Shown here: in pieces, positions 8,708 to 22,060 of the stretch
How positions within the stretch are numbered: the first letter of the stretch is position 1
How the letters are laid out: the number at the start of each line of letters is the position of its first letter
NCBI GenBank assembly: GCA_033239005.1
Contig: BSQZ01000001.1
Coordinates: 32,630,688 to 32,694,687 of the forward strand
Reading direction: 5' to 3'
Length of the DNA: 64,000 bases
Origin: Lamellibrachia satsuma
Lineage: Eukaryota; Annelida; Polychaeta; Sabellida; Siboglinidae
Position numbers and translations under genes: made by a program
The notes under the pieces: model-generated
The model's database searches: none
The model's input: only the letters and a program-made list of their open reading frames with translations
What the model was told of the DNA's origin: nothing

Positions 8708-10305
8708 TAATAAAGGCAATGAAGGATAACAAATCACCGGGGGTGGATGGGATTCCTCCAAAATTACTAATGGAAACAGTAGATCAAATCAGTATACCAC
8801 TTGCAAGAGTATTCAACTTGTCATTAAAAGAGGGAGTTGTTCCGTTTGAATGGAAAGAAGCAAACATCATACCATTATTTAAAAAGGATTCGAGAAATAA
8901 GTCAGAGAATTACAGGCCAGTGAGTTTAACGTCAGTTATTTGTAAATTATTAGAAAGGTTAATTAAAGACCATATGGTGGACTTCCTCGTTAAGCATAAA
9001 TTATTAAATTCATCTCAACATGGATTCCTTAAAGCGAGGTCATGCTTAACAAATATGTTATGTTTTTTGGAAGAAATCACTAAGTGGATAGACGTGGGAT
9101 CGCCAGTAGATATTATCTACTTAGATATCACTTTTCAGAAAGCTTTTGACAAAGTGCCACATCAAAGATTACTACTTAAATTAAAAGCCCATGGTATCGA
9201 GGATAGCATACCTGACTGGATAAAATAATGGCTGACTGTCAGAAGACAACGAGTTGTAGTAGATGGAGAAGTTTCAAATTGGAAATCGGTTTTGAGTGGG
9301 GTACCTCAAGGATCAGTATTAGGACCTATATTATTCTTAATTTATATCAATGACTTGGACGACAGTATAACAAGTAACGTACTGAAATTTGCGGATGACA
9401 CAAAACTGTTTAGAAAGGTTAATACTGATGGTGATAAACAACATTTACAAAACGATCTAGACAGATTAGTGAAATGGTCTGAGAAATGGCAGATGTTGTT
9501 CAATTTTGGGAAATGTAAATGCGTACATGCAGGACATAGGAACTTGAATGTAAACTATAAAATGCGAGATACTGTTCTGGGTACTACTGTAAAAGAAAAG
9601 GACTTAGGAGTTACAATAAGCGCTGATATGAAAGTTTCAGAGCAGTGTGGTATTGCAGCTTCAAAGGGTAATCAAATTCTTGGATTGATTAGAAGAAACA
9701 TAACATACAAAGGAAAAAAGTTAATTATACCTCTTTATAAAGCAATAGTTAGACCTCATTTAGAATACTGTATACAAGCATGGAGACCATATCGTAAGAA
9801 GGATATAGATACGCTTGAAAGCATACAAAAGGAGAGCAACTAAAATGATTCCAGAACTGAGAGACCTTAGTTATGAAGAACGCCTGAAAGAATGTGGTTT
9901 AACAACTCTAGAGACAAGGAGGTTAAGAGGAGATCAAACTGAAGTTTTTAAGATATTGAATGGGTATGAAAATATTGATAGAAATATGTTTTTCTCACTC
10001 AAGAAGGATAGCAGAACTAGAGGACATGAGGTAAAATTAGTAAAGGATCAATGTAGATTGGACATCAGGAAGCACTCGTTCGCACAGAGGACAATAAATG
10101 AATGGAACAAATTGTCTACAGATTGTGTAACTGCTAGCAGCGTGAATATGTTTAAAAACAAGGTTGACACATATCTCAGGAGGGTGGGTTATACGTAGAT
10201 GAACATTGTTGGACTCTCGATAAGCCAATGGCTTCCTTGTCCACTTGCCATCTGGGCCTTTGGCTTGGATGGTAAATCTTTTTAAATCTTGTTAAATATA
10301 CTGTT
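8708..10305 (+). mobile_element. 5'-truncated CR1/L2-like LINE at the apex of foldback A
   Basis: Encodes reverse transcriptase from NKSPGVDGIPP through YRPVSLTSVICKL, FQKAFDKVPH and SGVPQGSVLGPILFL to the catalytic FADDTK, then the typical C-terminal region ending WNKLSTDC ... VDTYLRRVGY. Stops and frame shifts split it into 8719-9228, 9292-9843 and 9815-10198: a TAA at about 9226 and a frame change near 9835. The 3' end carries the family's TTAAATCTTG repeats. It lies exactly between the two oppositely oriented minisatellite blocks. Confidence 0.85.
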
Positions 10306-13300
10306 GTGGCGAGGAGCATCCATCTAATGTTATGGCGGGGCAACATCCATCTAATGTTGTGGCGGGGCAACATCCATCTAATGTTGTGGCGGGGCAACAT
10401 CCATCTAATGTTATGGCGGGGCAACATCCATCTAATGTTATGGCGGGGCAACATCCATCTAATGTTATGGCGGGGCAACATCCATCTAATGTTATGGCGG
10501 GGCAACATCCATCTAATGTTATGGCGGGGCAACATCCATCTAATTTTATGGCGGGGCAACATCCATCTAATGTTATGGCGGGGCAACATCCATCTAATGT
10601 TATGGCGGGGCAACATCCATCTAATGTTGTGGCGGGGCAACATCAACCTAATGTTATGGCGGGACAACATCCATCTAATGTTGTGGCGGGGCAACATCAA
10701 CCTAATGTTATGGCGGGGCAACATCCATCTAATATTATGGCGGGGCAACATCAACCTAATGTTATGGCGGGGCAACATCCATCTAATGTTATGGCGGGGC
10801 AACATCCATCTAATGTTATGGCGGGGCAACATCCACCTAATGTTATGGCGGGGCAACATCCACCTAATATTATGGCGGGGCAACATCCATCTAATGTTGT
10901 GGCGGGGCAACATCAACCTAATGTTATGGCGGGACAACATCCATCTAATGTTATGGCGGGGCAACATCCATCTAATGTTATGGCGGGGCAACATCCACCT
11001 AATGTTATGGCGGGGCAACATCCATCTAATGTTGTGGCGGGGCAACATCCATCTAATGTTGTGGCGGGGCAACATCCACCTAATGTTATGGCGGGGCAAC
11101 ATCCATCTAATGTTGTGGCGGGACAACATCCATATAATGTTATGGCGTTGCAACATCCACCTAATGTTGTGGCGGGGCAACATCCATCTAATGTTGTGGC
11201 GGGGCAACATCCATATAATGTTATGGCGGGGCAACATCCATCTAATGTTGTGCCGGGACAACATCCATATAATGTTATGGCGGGGCAACATCCACCTAAT
11301 GTTGTGGCGGGGCAACATCCATCTAATGTTGTGGCGGGGCAACATCCATATAATGTTATGGCGGGGCAACATCCCTCTAATGTTGTGGCGGGGCAACATC
11401 CACCTAATGTTATGGCGGGGCAACATCCATCTAATGTTATGGCGGGGCAACATCCACCTAATGTTGTGGCAGGGCAACATCCACCTAATGTTATGGCGGG
11501 GCAACATCCACCTAATGTTATGGCGGGGCAACATCCATGTAATATTATGGCGGGGCAACATCCATCTAATGTTGTGGCGGGGCAACATCCACCTAATGTT
11601 ATGGCGGGGCAACATCCACCTAATGTTGTGGCGGGGCAACATCCACCTAATGTTATGGCGGGGCAACATCCACCTAATGTTATGGCGGGGCAACATCCAT
11701 GTAATATTATGGCGGGGCAACATCCATCTAATGTTGTGGCGGGGCAACATCCACCTAATGTTATGGCGGGGCAACATCCACCTAATGTTATGGCGGGGCA
11801 ACATCCACCTAATGTTATGGCGGGGCAACATCCAACTAATGTTATGGCGGGGCAACATCCACCTAATGTTATGGCGGGGCAACATCCATGTAATATTATG
11901 GCGGGGCAACATCCATCTAATGTTGTGGCGGGGCAACATCCACCTAATGTTATGGCGGGGCAACATCCACCTAATGTTATGGCGGGGCAACATCCACCTA
12001 ATGTTATGGCGGGGCAACATCCAACTAATGTTATGGCGGGGCAACATCCATCTAATGTTGTGGCGGGGCAACATCCATCTAATGTTATGGCGGGGCAACA
12101 TCCATCTAATGTTGTGGCGGGGCAACATCCATCTAATGTTATGGCGGGGCAACATCCATCTAATGTTATGGCGGGGCAACATCAACCTAATGTTATGGCG
12201 GGGCAACATCCACCTAATGTTATGGCGTGGCAACATCCACCTAATGTTATGGCGGGGCAACATCCACCTAATGTTATGGCGGGGCAACATCCAACTAATG
12301 TTATGGCGGGGCAACATCCATCTAATGTTGTGGCGGGGCAACATCCATCTAATGTTATGGCGGGGCAACATCCATCTAATGTTATGGCGGGGCAACATCA
12401 ACCTAATGTTATGGCGGGGCAACATCCAACTAATGTTATGGCGGGGCAACATCCAACTAATGTTATGGCGGGGCAACATCAACCTAATGTTATGGCGGGG
12501 CAACATCCACCTAATGTTGTGGCAGGGCAACATCCATCTAATGTTATGGCGGGGGAACATCCACCTAATGTTATGGCGGGGCAACATCCACCTAATGTTA
12601 TGGCGGGGCAGGATCCATCTAATGTTATGGCGGGGCAGGATCCACCTAATGTTATGGCGGGGCAACATCCACCTAATGTCATGGCGGGGCAGGATCCACC
12701 TAATGTTGTGGCGGGGCAACATCCACCTAATGTTATGGCGGAGCAGGATCCACCTAATGTTATGGCGGGGCAGGATCCATCTAATGTTATGGCGGGGCAA
12801 CATCCACCTAATGTTATGGCGGGGCAACATCCACCTAATGTTGTGGCGGGGCAACATCCACCTAATGTTATGGCGGGGCAGGATCCACCTAATGTTATGG
12901 CGGGGCAACATCCACCTAATGTTATGGCGGGGCAACATCAACCTAATGTTGTGGCGGGGCAACATCAACCTAATGTTGTGGCGGGGCAGGATCCACCTAA
13001 TGTTATGGCGGGGCAGGATCCACCTAATGTTATGGCGGGGCAGGATCCATCTAATGTTATGGCGGGGCAGGATCCACCTAATGTTATGGCGGGGCAACAT
13101 CCACTTAATGTCATGGCGGGGCAGGATCCACCTAATGTTGTGGCGGGGCAACATCCACCTAATGTTATGGCGGGGCAGGATCCACCTAATGTCATGGCGG
13201 GGCAGGATCCACCTAATGTTATGGCGGGGCAACATCCATCTAATATTATGGCGGGGCAACATCCACCTAATGTTGTGGCGGGGCAACATCCACCTAATGT

Positions 13301-14565
13301 TGTGGCGAGGCAACATCCATCTAATGTTATGGTGGGGCAGGATCCACCTAATGTTATGGCGGGGCAACATCCATCTAATATTATGGCGGGGCAACATCCA
13401 CCTAATGTTGTGGCGAGGCAACATCCATCTAATGTTATGGCGGGGCAACATCCACCTAATGTTGTGGTGAGGCAACATCCACCTAATGTTGTGGCGGGGC
13501 AACATCCATATAATGTTATGGCGGGGCAACATCCATCTAATGTTGTGGCGGGGCAACATCCACCTAATGTTGTGGCGGGGCAACATCCACCTAATGTTGT
13601 GGCGGGGGAACATCCACCTAATGTTGTGGCGGGGGAACATCCACCTAATGTTATGGCGGGGCAGGATCCACCTAATGTTATGGGGGGGGGGCAGGATCCA
13701 CCTAATGTTATGGCGGGGCAACATCCATCTAATATTATGGCGGGGCAACATCCACCTAATGTTGTGGCGAGGCAACATCCATCTAATGTTATGGCGGGGC
13801 AACATCCACCTAATGTTGTGGCGGGGCAACATCCATATAATGTTATGGCGGGGCAACATCCAACTAATGTTGTGGCGGGGCAACATCCATATAATGTTAT
13901 GGCGGGGCAACATCCACCTAATGTTGTGGCGAGGCAACATCCATCTAATGTTATGGCGGGGCAACATCCATCTAATGTTATGGCGGGGCAACATCCATAT
14001 AATGTTATGGCGGGGCAACATCCACCTAATGTTGTGGCGAGGCAACATCCATCTAATGTTGTGGCGGGGCAACATCCATCTAATATTATGGCGGGTCAAC
14101 ATCCACCTAATATTTTGGCGAGGCAACATCCGTCTAATTTTATGGCGGGGCATCATCCACCTAATATTGTGGCGGGGCAACATCCATATAATGTTATGGC
14201 GGGGCAACATCAACCTAATGTTATGGCGGGGGAACATCAACCTAATGTTATGGCGGGGCAACATCCACCTAATGTTATGGCGGGGGAACATCCACCTAAT
14301 GTTATGGCGGGGCAACATCAACCTAATGTTATGGCAGGGCAACATCCACCTAATGTTATGGCGGGGGAACATCCACCTAATGTTATGGCGGGGCAACATC
14401 AACCTAATGTTATGGCGGGGCAACAACCACCTAATGTTATGGCGGGGCAACATCCACCTAATGTTATGGCGGGGGAACATCCACCTAATGTTATGGCGGG
14501 ACAGGATCCACCTAATGTTATGGCGGGACAACATCCACCTAATATTATGGCGGGGCATGATCCAC
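10306..14565 (+). repeat. Large 27-bp minisatellite, about 158 units
   Basis: The unit is ATGGCGGGGCAACATCCA plus CCTAATGTT (27 bases). Variable positions are CCA/TCT/CAA/TAT, TTA/TTG, and CAACAT versus CAGGAT; the latter creates GGATCC and clusters at 12600-13350. Some variants recur every 162 or 189 bases (CCATGTAAT at about 11535, 11696, 11885), showing growth by multi-unit duplication. The unit length is a multiple of three and lacks stops in several frames, so ORFs of over 1000 codons appear on both strands. They have no start context or non-repeat domain and I do not count them as genes. Confidence 0.95.
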
Positions 14566-16000
14566 GGGACAACACCCACTTTCGTTATTGCAGCAACCCA
14601 CAAAGATCACGGCGATTGGTGAATCCTGGTGACATGATAGTGAACTTGATTTGAAACTTAACTTGACAAGCCAGTTTGTGACTTGCCGACATGTCCAATA
14701 TATTACAAAAGTAACAGTTGCAACAGCCAATACGGAAGAACACAGGCTGTTGCTGCGCAAAAAGGCAATATGTACTTTCAAAAGCCGTGCCGTGTTGATC
14801 GGTGGAACTGTAGACGTCATACCCAAGATTCATGTATTAACTAATGTAATGGGCAACTTGTTAGTTAACTCATTTGTTTTTCTCTCACTTGACGTTACAG
14901 ATAGCGAGAACACACGCACCGTCCCGACTGTGATTGTGTGTAAGAATGCAATGATTAATAAATGAAAGGATTTCACGTCGTGTATTGCAAAAGGCACCCA
15001 TAAATTGTGTCACAGTGTGAGTCGGTGACAGTTCATCGTTTTTGATGAGACAAATAAATGTCAGCCTCTGGCGTCTACTTAGTTGCTGTATTATGTTTGG
15101 TATGGCGATGCCGATAAACAAATGTACGTATGACTATATACGTGGAACAAATTGTCTACAGATTGTGTAACTGCTAGCAGCGTGAATATGTTTAAAAACA
15201 AGGTTGACACATATATCAGGAGGGCGGGTTATAAGTAGGTGAACATTGTTGGACTCTCGATAAGCCAATGGCTTCCTTGTTCACTTGCCATCTGGGCCTT
15301 TGGCTTGGATGGCAAATCTTGTTAAATGTTGTTAAATCTTGTCCCCCAATACCTGCTTTCCCACATGAAGAATGTATGCACATATGTGCATATATTTTAA
15401 TATAAACACCCTCTAAACTAGTATCCGGGGTATATTTGGATTCGAATTCGGTGTATTTGTTATTTCGACTTGAAAATCATATGTGGCGGTAGATGGTTGC
15501 CCGAAATAGGTAAATCGAGATATTATGTCGAAATTTAAGAACTGTCAGTTCCACTTTCAAAGCGATAACATTGGTATAGTTGTGTGTCTGCGTGCCAAAC
15601 TCCCCACAAGTGGCGCTACGTAGTGAATGAAATGTACGTCACGATTTCACCACTGCCACAACTTACGTTTGATGTTCAGATTCTGCACATCGTCAGTCCA
15701 GTTGGTAAACTACTTTTGTCAATAAATCTCTCAATTTAAATTGCACATGGATAGTGTTTGCTTTGAAAATATGCATAGGAACAAAAAAAGGTGTTTTTTA
15801 AACTATGTTTTATAGGGCTCGCATTGCCCGGCCATCCATGCGGTTCGTGCCACTCCGTGCTGTCCATTTGGAATATAAAACCAAGGTGTGGCTAAGTGGC
15901 GCCACTTTCGGTGAGTTTTTCGGGGTGCAAGTTTGCCTCGTGTTGCAGAGGATTCTTCTCAATGCGGCATTCCGAGGACATGTTTGTTGGGAGGAATTTG
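14566..16000 (-). repeat. Right inverted arm of foldback A
   Basis: Inverted copy of the left arm without the P-like insertion, but with a 200-bp LINE tail at about 15143-15342. The outer 160 bases (15840-15998) match both ends of element B (for example GGTTCGTGCCACTC and AATATAAAACCAAGGTGT). Confidence 0.8.
15143..15342 (+). mobile_element. 200-bp LINE 3' tail inserted in the right arm
   Basis: Nearly identical to 10107-10300, the last 30 codons plus 3' UTR of the LINE at the apex, ending in GTTAAATCTTGT repeats. The left arm lacks it: there ACGTATATAGTC continues straight into the CCCCCAATACC side. It is a severely 5'-truncated insertion. Confidence 0.85.
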
Positions 16001-16400
16001 GATGTTTTTGGGTGATATCTCAGTAGCGCATCAAGACTCTTGATTCAGCAATAAGGCAACATTCAAAATGTTTCGAGTGGACCCCCATCCATCCACTGAT
16101 CAATCTACCCGTCCACCCGTCGTGATTTTATATTGATGTCAAAATGTATTGGATCACTGTTAGCTTTATTGCAGTTTGGACCCCTTTCTAATTTAATTTC
16201 GTAAGCCTGAATATATTCTTTAATACATAAAATGATTCCCCCTCCCCTTCTTCCTACTCGATATCTCCTAAACATTATGTATCCTGTCAGACCTAATTCA
16301 GCATCTCATATGTCTTTGTTATTTAATAATTAAGTAATTTATTGCCACACATTTATGTTCAAATATAATTCAAAACAAATCAGTATTTGGCGGAACACGT
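16000..16400. other. Spacer between foldback A and peptide gene 1
   Basis: AT-rich, with no ORF or RNA gene seen. A short stretch near 16210-16290 (GAATATATTCTTTAATACATAAAATG..CCCCCTCCCCTTCTTCC) matches the endonuclease region of the LINE at 39225-39265, minus strand, so it is a small LINE relic. Confidence 0.45.
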
Positions 16401-16406
16401 TTTATT
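16401..16406 (-). terminator. Poly(A) signal of peptide gene 1
   Basis: AATAAA on the minus strand. The surrounding bases (TTGGCGGAA.ACG.TTTATTATCACTGATTCATT on the + strand, in two pieces) match the equivalent signal of gene 2 at 44388-44393. Confidence 0.6.
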
Positions 16407-16743
16407 ATCACTGATTCATTGACCATGCACAATGTCATACGATGCTTAGGGGACAGTGCATCATCTCCGTATTAGTAACTATTTTGTATAATAGGTTACC
16501 GGTAGCTTAGAAGCGAAACAGTGAATTATTACTGTTAATGTTATTATTGCAACCAAAATTAGTTTCATCAACTTGTTCGAAGATCACACGAAATTTATCA
16601 ATAATTAATTAATTATTGGAGACACAAATACAGTTCAGTGACAACGTTAATTGACTCCGCCTTCCAGTCATCTGCTGTCGTTGTGGCGGCCCTTGACGGA
16701 GAAGGCGCGAAACACCTACGCCACCTAACGAATACAGTCGCAA

Positions 16744-18540
<1,797 letters not shown>

Positions 18541-18712
18541 TGTCTCTTCAAACTGTTTAAGGAGAGAAATAACACATTCACACAATTGCGAACATGACAA
18601 GTTTTTTTAGATAGACTTAATGTTTTTTCGCTCATACTATTACTGAGTTATGAGAATGAACGACGTTTAACAAAATATAATTCTGTAGAAAACAGACCGT
18701 AAGCGTCCTTAC

Positions 18713-18800
18713 CTGATTCAGCGACTCGACGATCTTCGTTCAAGTGACTAGTCGTTCCCTTTCGGTGTTGAGTCCGACCGAGTGCCTCTCTTTATATAGC
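18713..18800 (-). promoter_or_regulatory. TATA-box promoter and noncoding first exon of peptide gene 1
   Basis: On the minus strand TATATAAAG lies at 18798-18790. About 29 bases downstream TCAACA (18771-18766) fits an initiator. The transcript would run to CAG at 18713, followed by a GTAAGG donor; the acceptor AAACAG lies just before 18552. Strong core-promoter elements suggest an inducible or tissue-restricted gene, which is inference. Confidence 0.6.
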
Positions 18801-20000
18801 AACCAAGCGTTTATGTCATTCTGCGTGTACGTGATCATTGTCACGGATTCAAACAAACCAAACCTTGCGTCAGCATGTGCATGTCCCACTGCCATAACAC
18901 TGTTTATGTCGATTTTTTCTTCACTTGTGGTATTCATCCGAAAAAGTCGTCTGCATCGACATAAAATTAATATTTTGAGTGTGGAAATGCCATTATAACA
19001 CGATAGGTGTTCGTTGCTGCAAATGATCTTAACTGTAGTGATACAAACAGAAAATTTGAGCACGTGCATGGTACAGTTAGTAAAACCTATTCTTCTAATT
19101 TTCGCGCAATGGGAATTTACGAAGAAAGTATCAACGTGTTCCAAAATGGGAAGCTATTGGTTGAGAAATAGTATTGCCAATCTGCGTACTACCCGCCATA
19201 TGGGAAGGAAACATACTTCTTTGAAATGAACCATTATAGGAGCAACGAACCTATGGCCCGTACACAGGGAACTAAAATACCCAACATGTGGACCATGCTC
19301 ACATCGCGTTGTCGACTCGTGGACCTTTGGTCTCTAATACTGTGACTGAGCCACAGTAGAAATGTCGACGGCGATTAATAAGCACACACAATATACAAAA
19401 TCATTCTAATAACATGGACCAAAAGGAAAATTAATTAAACAGTTGAATGCACCATATACACGCCCGTAGACGTTTACATATTATAAATGTCTAATGTGGA
19501 ATGTCATGTTAAATTTTTTGCCAAGCACACATATACAAACAAACAAATAAACAAATACACACGCACGCACGCACGCACGCCCAAACACACAAACTACACA
19601 TTTATATATTTATTGGAGGACGATTACATAAGCAGCTTAGAAAGGAAATATGTGAATCATGAATTGACAATTAAAAGTACACATATATACATGCACACAT
19701 TCCAGAATCTTTGTGATGATGTTGGATTCATTCAATTTCACTGTTGTTTGAGAACGTAAGTATATAAACCAAGACGTCCTTTCAAGTGTTTTGATCTTAC
19801 TACACCGCTAGAGGTCCAACGATAAAAAGTCTTTTGATAGAGTGATAAGAGGTCGGCTGTAGTGTTCCTACAAAATTTGCAGTGCATACTAATATGTGTG
19901 TTCCACAAGCGACGTGCAGTTTTTGTGTACGCTATGAATCAAAGTTCGCGGGCAATGTAATATAAAAGATGACAGAAAACATGCGCTGTGCGCCATATAT
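18800..20000. other. Upstream region of gene 1, no further gene seen
   Basis: Moderately AT-rich unique-looking DNA. Frames of up to 134 codons occur (for example 19144-18740, minus), but they run through the TATA promoter and show no domain. ACGC-rich and ACACAC patches occur near 19555-19590. Confidence 0.4.
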
Positions 20001-20345
20001 TTTCTTTTCTAAGGCAAAAACTTTACATCGCACATATTGCAACTGCACGCAAGCTCCCAGATGTGCAATATATGATCGTAACATCAGTCATCGCACGTGT
20101 AAGAACTCTATATCGACACATTTGTCATCACTTTTACGCTGATGACACGCAAGTTAAAACTCACTCTCATGTTGACGTATTAAAATATCTATCAACTTTA
20201 TGTGATTGCCTCATTGCCATCTCGCCGTGGGTGGAAGCAAGTAAGCCGAAGCTCGACCAAGATAAAACATACCAAGGAAGGGATAACACCCGGTATGAAG
20301 ATGTTGAGATGTTAACTTTAGATGGACGGGAGTGTCCTAAGTAGA
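20000..20345 (+). pseudogene. Non-LTR reverse transcriptase fragment (YADDTQ)
   Basis: The frame at 20090-20280 reads HICHHFYADDTQVKT ... CDCLIAISPWVEASKPKLDQDKT, the catalytic YADDTQ motif and following thumb region of a non-LTR retrotransposon RT. This class differs from the FADDTK LINE that is common in the window. It is heavily truncated at both ends. Confidence 0.6.
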
Positions 20346-20558
20346 AGTCAATATGGTGAATACAATGCATTAGAGAACAAATGGAAGACTAGTGATTGGA
20401 CATGTCATGTCAGGTGAGTTTCAAGTCAACATCGGTTCGAGACAAGACTTAGTTAACGTTAATGACACAGTGATAAGTCTCAGAATAAAGTACCCTTAGC
20501 CACTTAGCACCAAGTACGTAATAGGAAACATTAATGATACAGCGATATGTCCCAGAAT

Positions 20559-20685
<127 letters not shown>

Positions 20686-20762
20686 GATGTGTCGTATCCA
20701 AATCAGACAATACAAGTACACTTGTTCTTAGCGCATTACATCACACCGTTTCTGAAGCAGAA

Positions 20763-20763
<1 letters not shown>

Positions 20764-20841
<78 letters not shown>

Positions 20842-20880
20842 CACACACACTGTACGAGCTGATTGTGTGTGTGTGTGTGT

Positions 20881-20931
<51 letters not shown>

Positions 20932-20996
20932 AGTGTGTGTGTATGTGTGTGCGTGTGTGTGTGTGTGTACGTGCGTGCGTGCGTGTGTGTGTGTTT
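20764..20996. repeat. (CA)n followed by (GT)n, an inverted dinucleotide pair
   Basis: ACACAC from 20765 to about 20835, a 20-base spacer, then GTGTGT with interruptions from 20866 to 20996. The two halves are complementary and could fold into a long hairpin. Confidence 0.9.
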
Positions 20997-21054
20997 ACGA
21001 GGTCTCGTGTTTAAGAACTCTCCAGAACTATTTGATCTAACGATTTACGGTGTT

Positions 21055-21880
21055 GAGCTAAGAACAAGTGTCAACACAATGGAATTGCCATTGTAATTGT
21101 AAATTTCGATCTGCACCTTGTGGTTAATTGGATGTACGTCTATCACATTAACACACCGAAATGGATTTCCATTGTTTTGACTCTTCATCAGCGACTGGTT
21201 GGTCACTGGCTGGTGCAGTGCGTCGACGCTTTGATTGAGTTGTGACTGTTGTAAGAGTGTGTCCAACTATAAGTTTTGGGATGGCTGTCTCATCGCCTCT
21301 GCTTTCTTGTGTAGTCGGTCCTGTTCCATCCGCCCAAAGTGACCTGCCCACGTCTTCCGGTTTCTTACTCTTCTTCCAGTCAGAGTCCTGCAATATAATT
21401 CAAATTGTCAACCCTCCTTGAATGGTTCAGGAGAGTAATGGTAAACCAATATAGAACAAAATGAAGATATTGAGATAAAATTCGTGAAGCGAAGCATAAT
21501 TTTCGCAATAAATATTGTACCATCGTCGTTGAATTAAACACAGTGGTAGGAAGGAAATATTTTGGTTAGACAATGAAATGTCTTGTTTAAACAAAACATT
21601 TTGACATGAGGAATCGTACGTGATTTCATGCTGCGAGAAAAGCGGCTACACTCTCCGTGGAAGCAGAGAACTAAAGCGCTCTCATGGACATGGACATTCA
21701 CGAACATTCGCTCCACACTCCACAGACGTTTACGCATACAAGAAAAACACACAGAACGACAAAAGAAGTACTTTTTGTCACAGCTAGTCGCTGGTGTGTG
21801 GAAATTGATGTCTGCTGACCGACTTTTCAACTTTTTTCAACCACCTGTGTCTTTCGAGGACCATTCGTATTAACACTTAT
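21055..21880 (+). repeat. Inverted-repeat copy 1 (pairs with 26990-27770)
   Basis: The tract around AAGTTTTGGGATGGC, ACGTCTTCCGGTTTCTTACT and TGCAATATAATTCAAATTGTC, continuing to the CACTCTCCGTGG region, has an inverted, diverged counterpart at 26990-27770. On the minus strand a TTGCAG acceptor precedes an open stretch (21393-21148), and another frame resembles a retroelement tail (WAGHFGRMEQDR). Probably the arms of an older element. Confidence 0.6.
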
Positions 21881-22060
21881 GTTTCGTAGAACAACGTAAA
21901 ACGCCATCATTACGTTTTTGTTGCAATCCGTTATTTGTGTTGTAACCACTTATTCAAGTTGCGAGCATTAATTCAATTCATTTGCTAAACGCAATTAAGC
22001 AGCAAAATGGCCGCTGTGTGAAGGAGTGCTAGCGCATCTAAAACACTACAGTACTTAAAG
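21880..22060. other. Short spacer, nothing recognised
   Basis: No ORF, repeat match or RNA gene seen. Confidence 0.3.

Larger units (their letters stand above)
5800..16000. mobile_element. Foldback element A (long inverted arms around a 27-bp minisatellite)
   Basis: The left arm (about 5800-8707) and right arm (about 14566-16000) are inverted copies. For example, the block near 5870-6028 reappears inverted at 15665-15812, 7702-7960 at 15350-15655, and 8100-8520 at 14590-15000. The arms end inward in the 27-bp minisatellite, in opposite orientations, with a truncated LINE between. No transposase is seen, so the element is non-autonomous. The outermost right bases (15840-15998) match the ends of element B, showing a shared family; the left side lacks about 165 of these bases. 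Confidence 0.8.

Noticed and set aside
10306..14565. CRISPR-like array
   Set aside because: The units are contiguous head-to-tail copies without unique spacers, in an animal genome; it is a minisatellite. The same applies to the other arrays.
10176..14654. Giant repeat ORFs (1475 aa minus; 1054 and 1440 aa plus) as genes
   Set aside because: They arise because the 27-bp unit is a multiple of three with no stops in several frames on both strands. No non-repeat domain, promoter or splice evidence.
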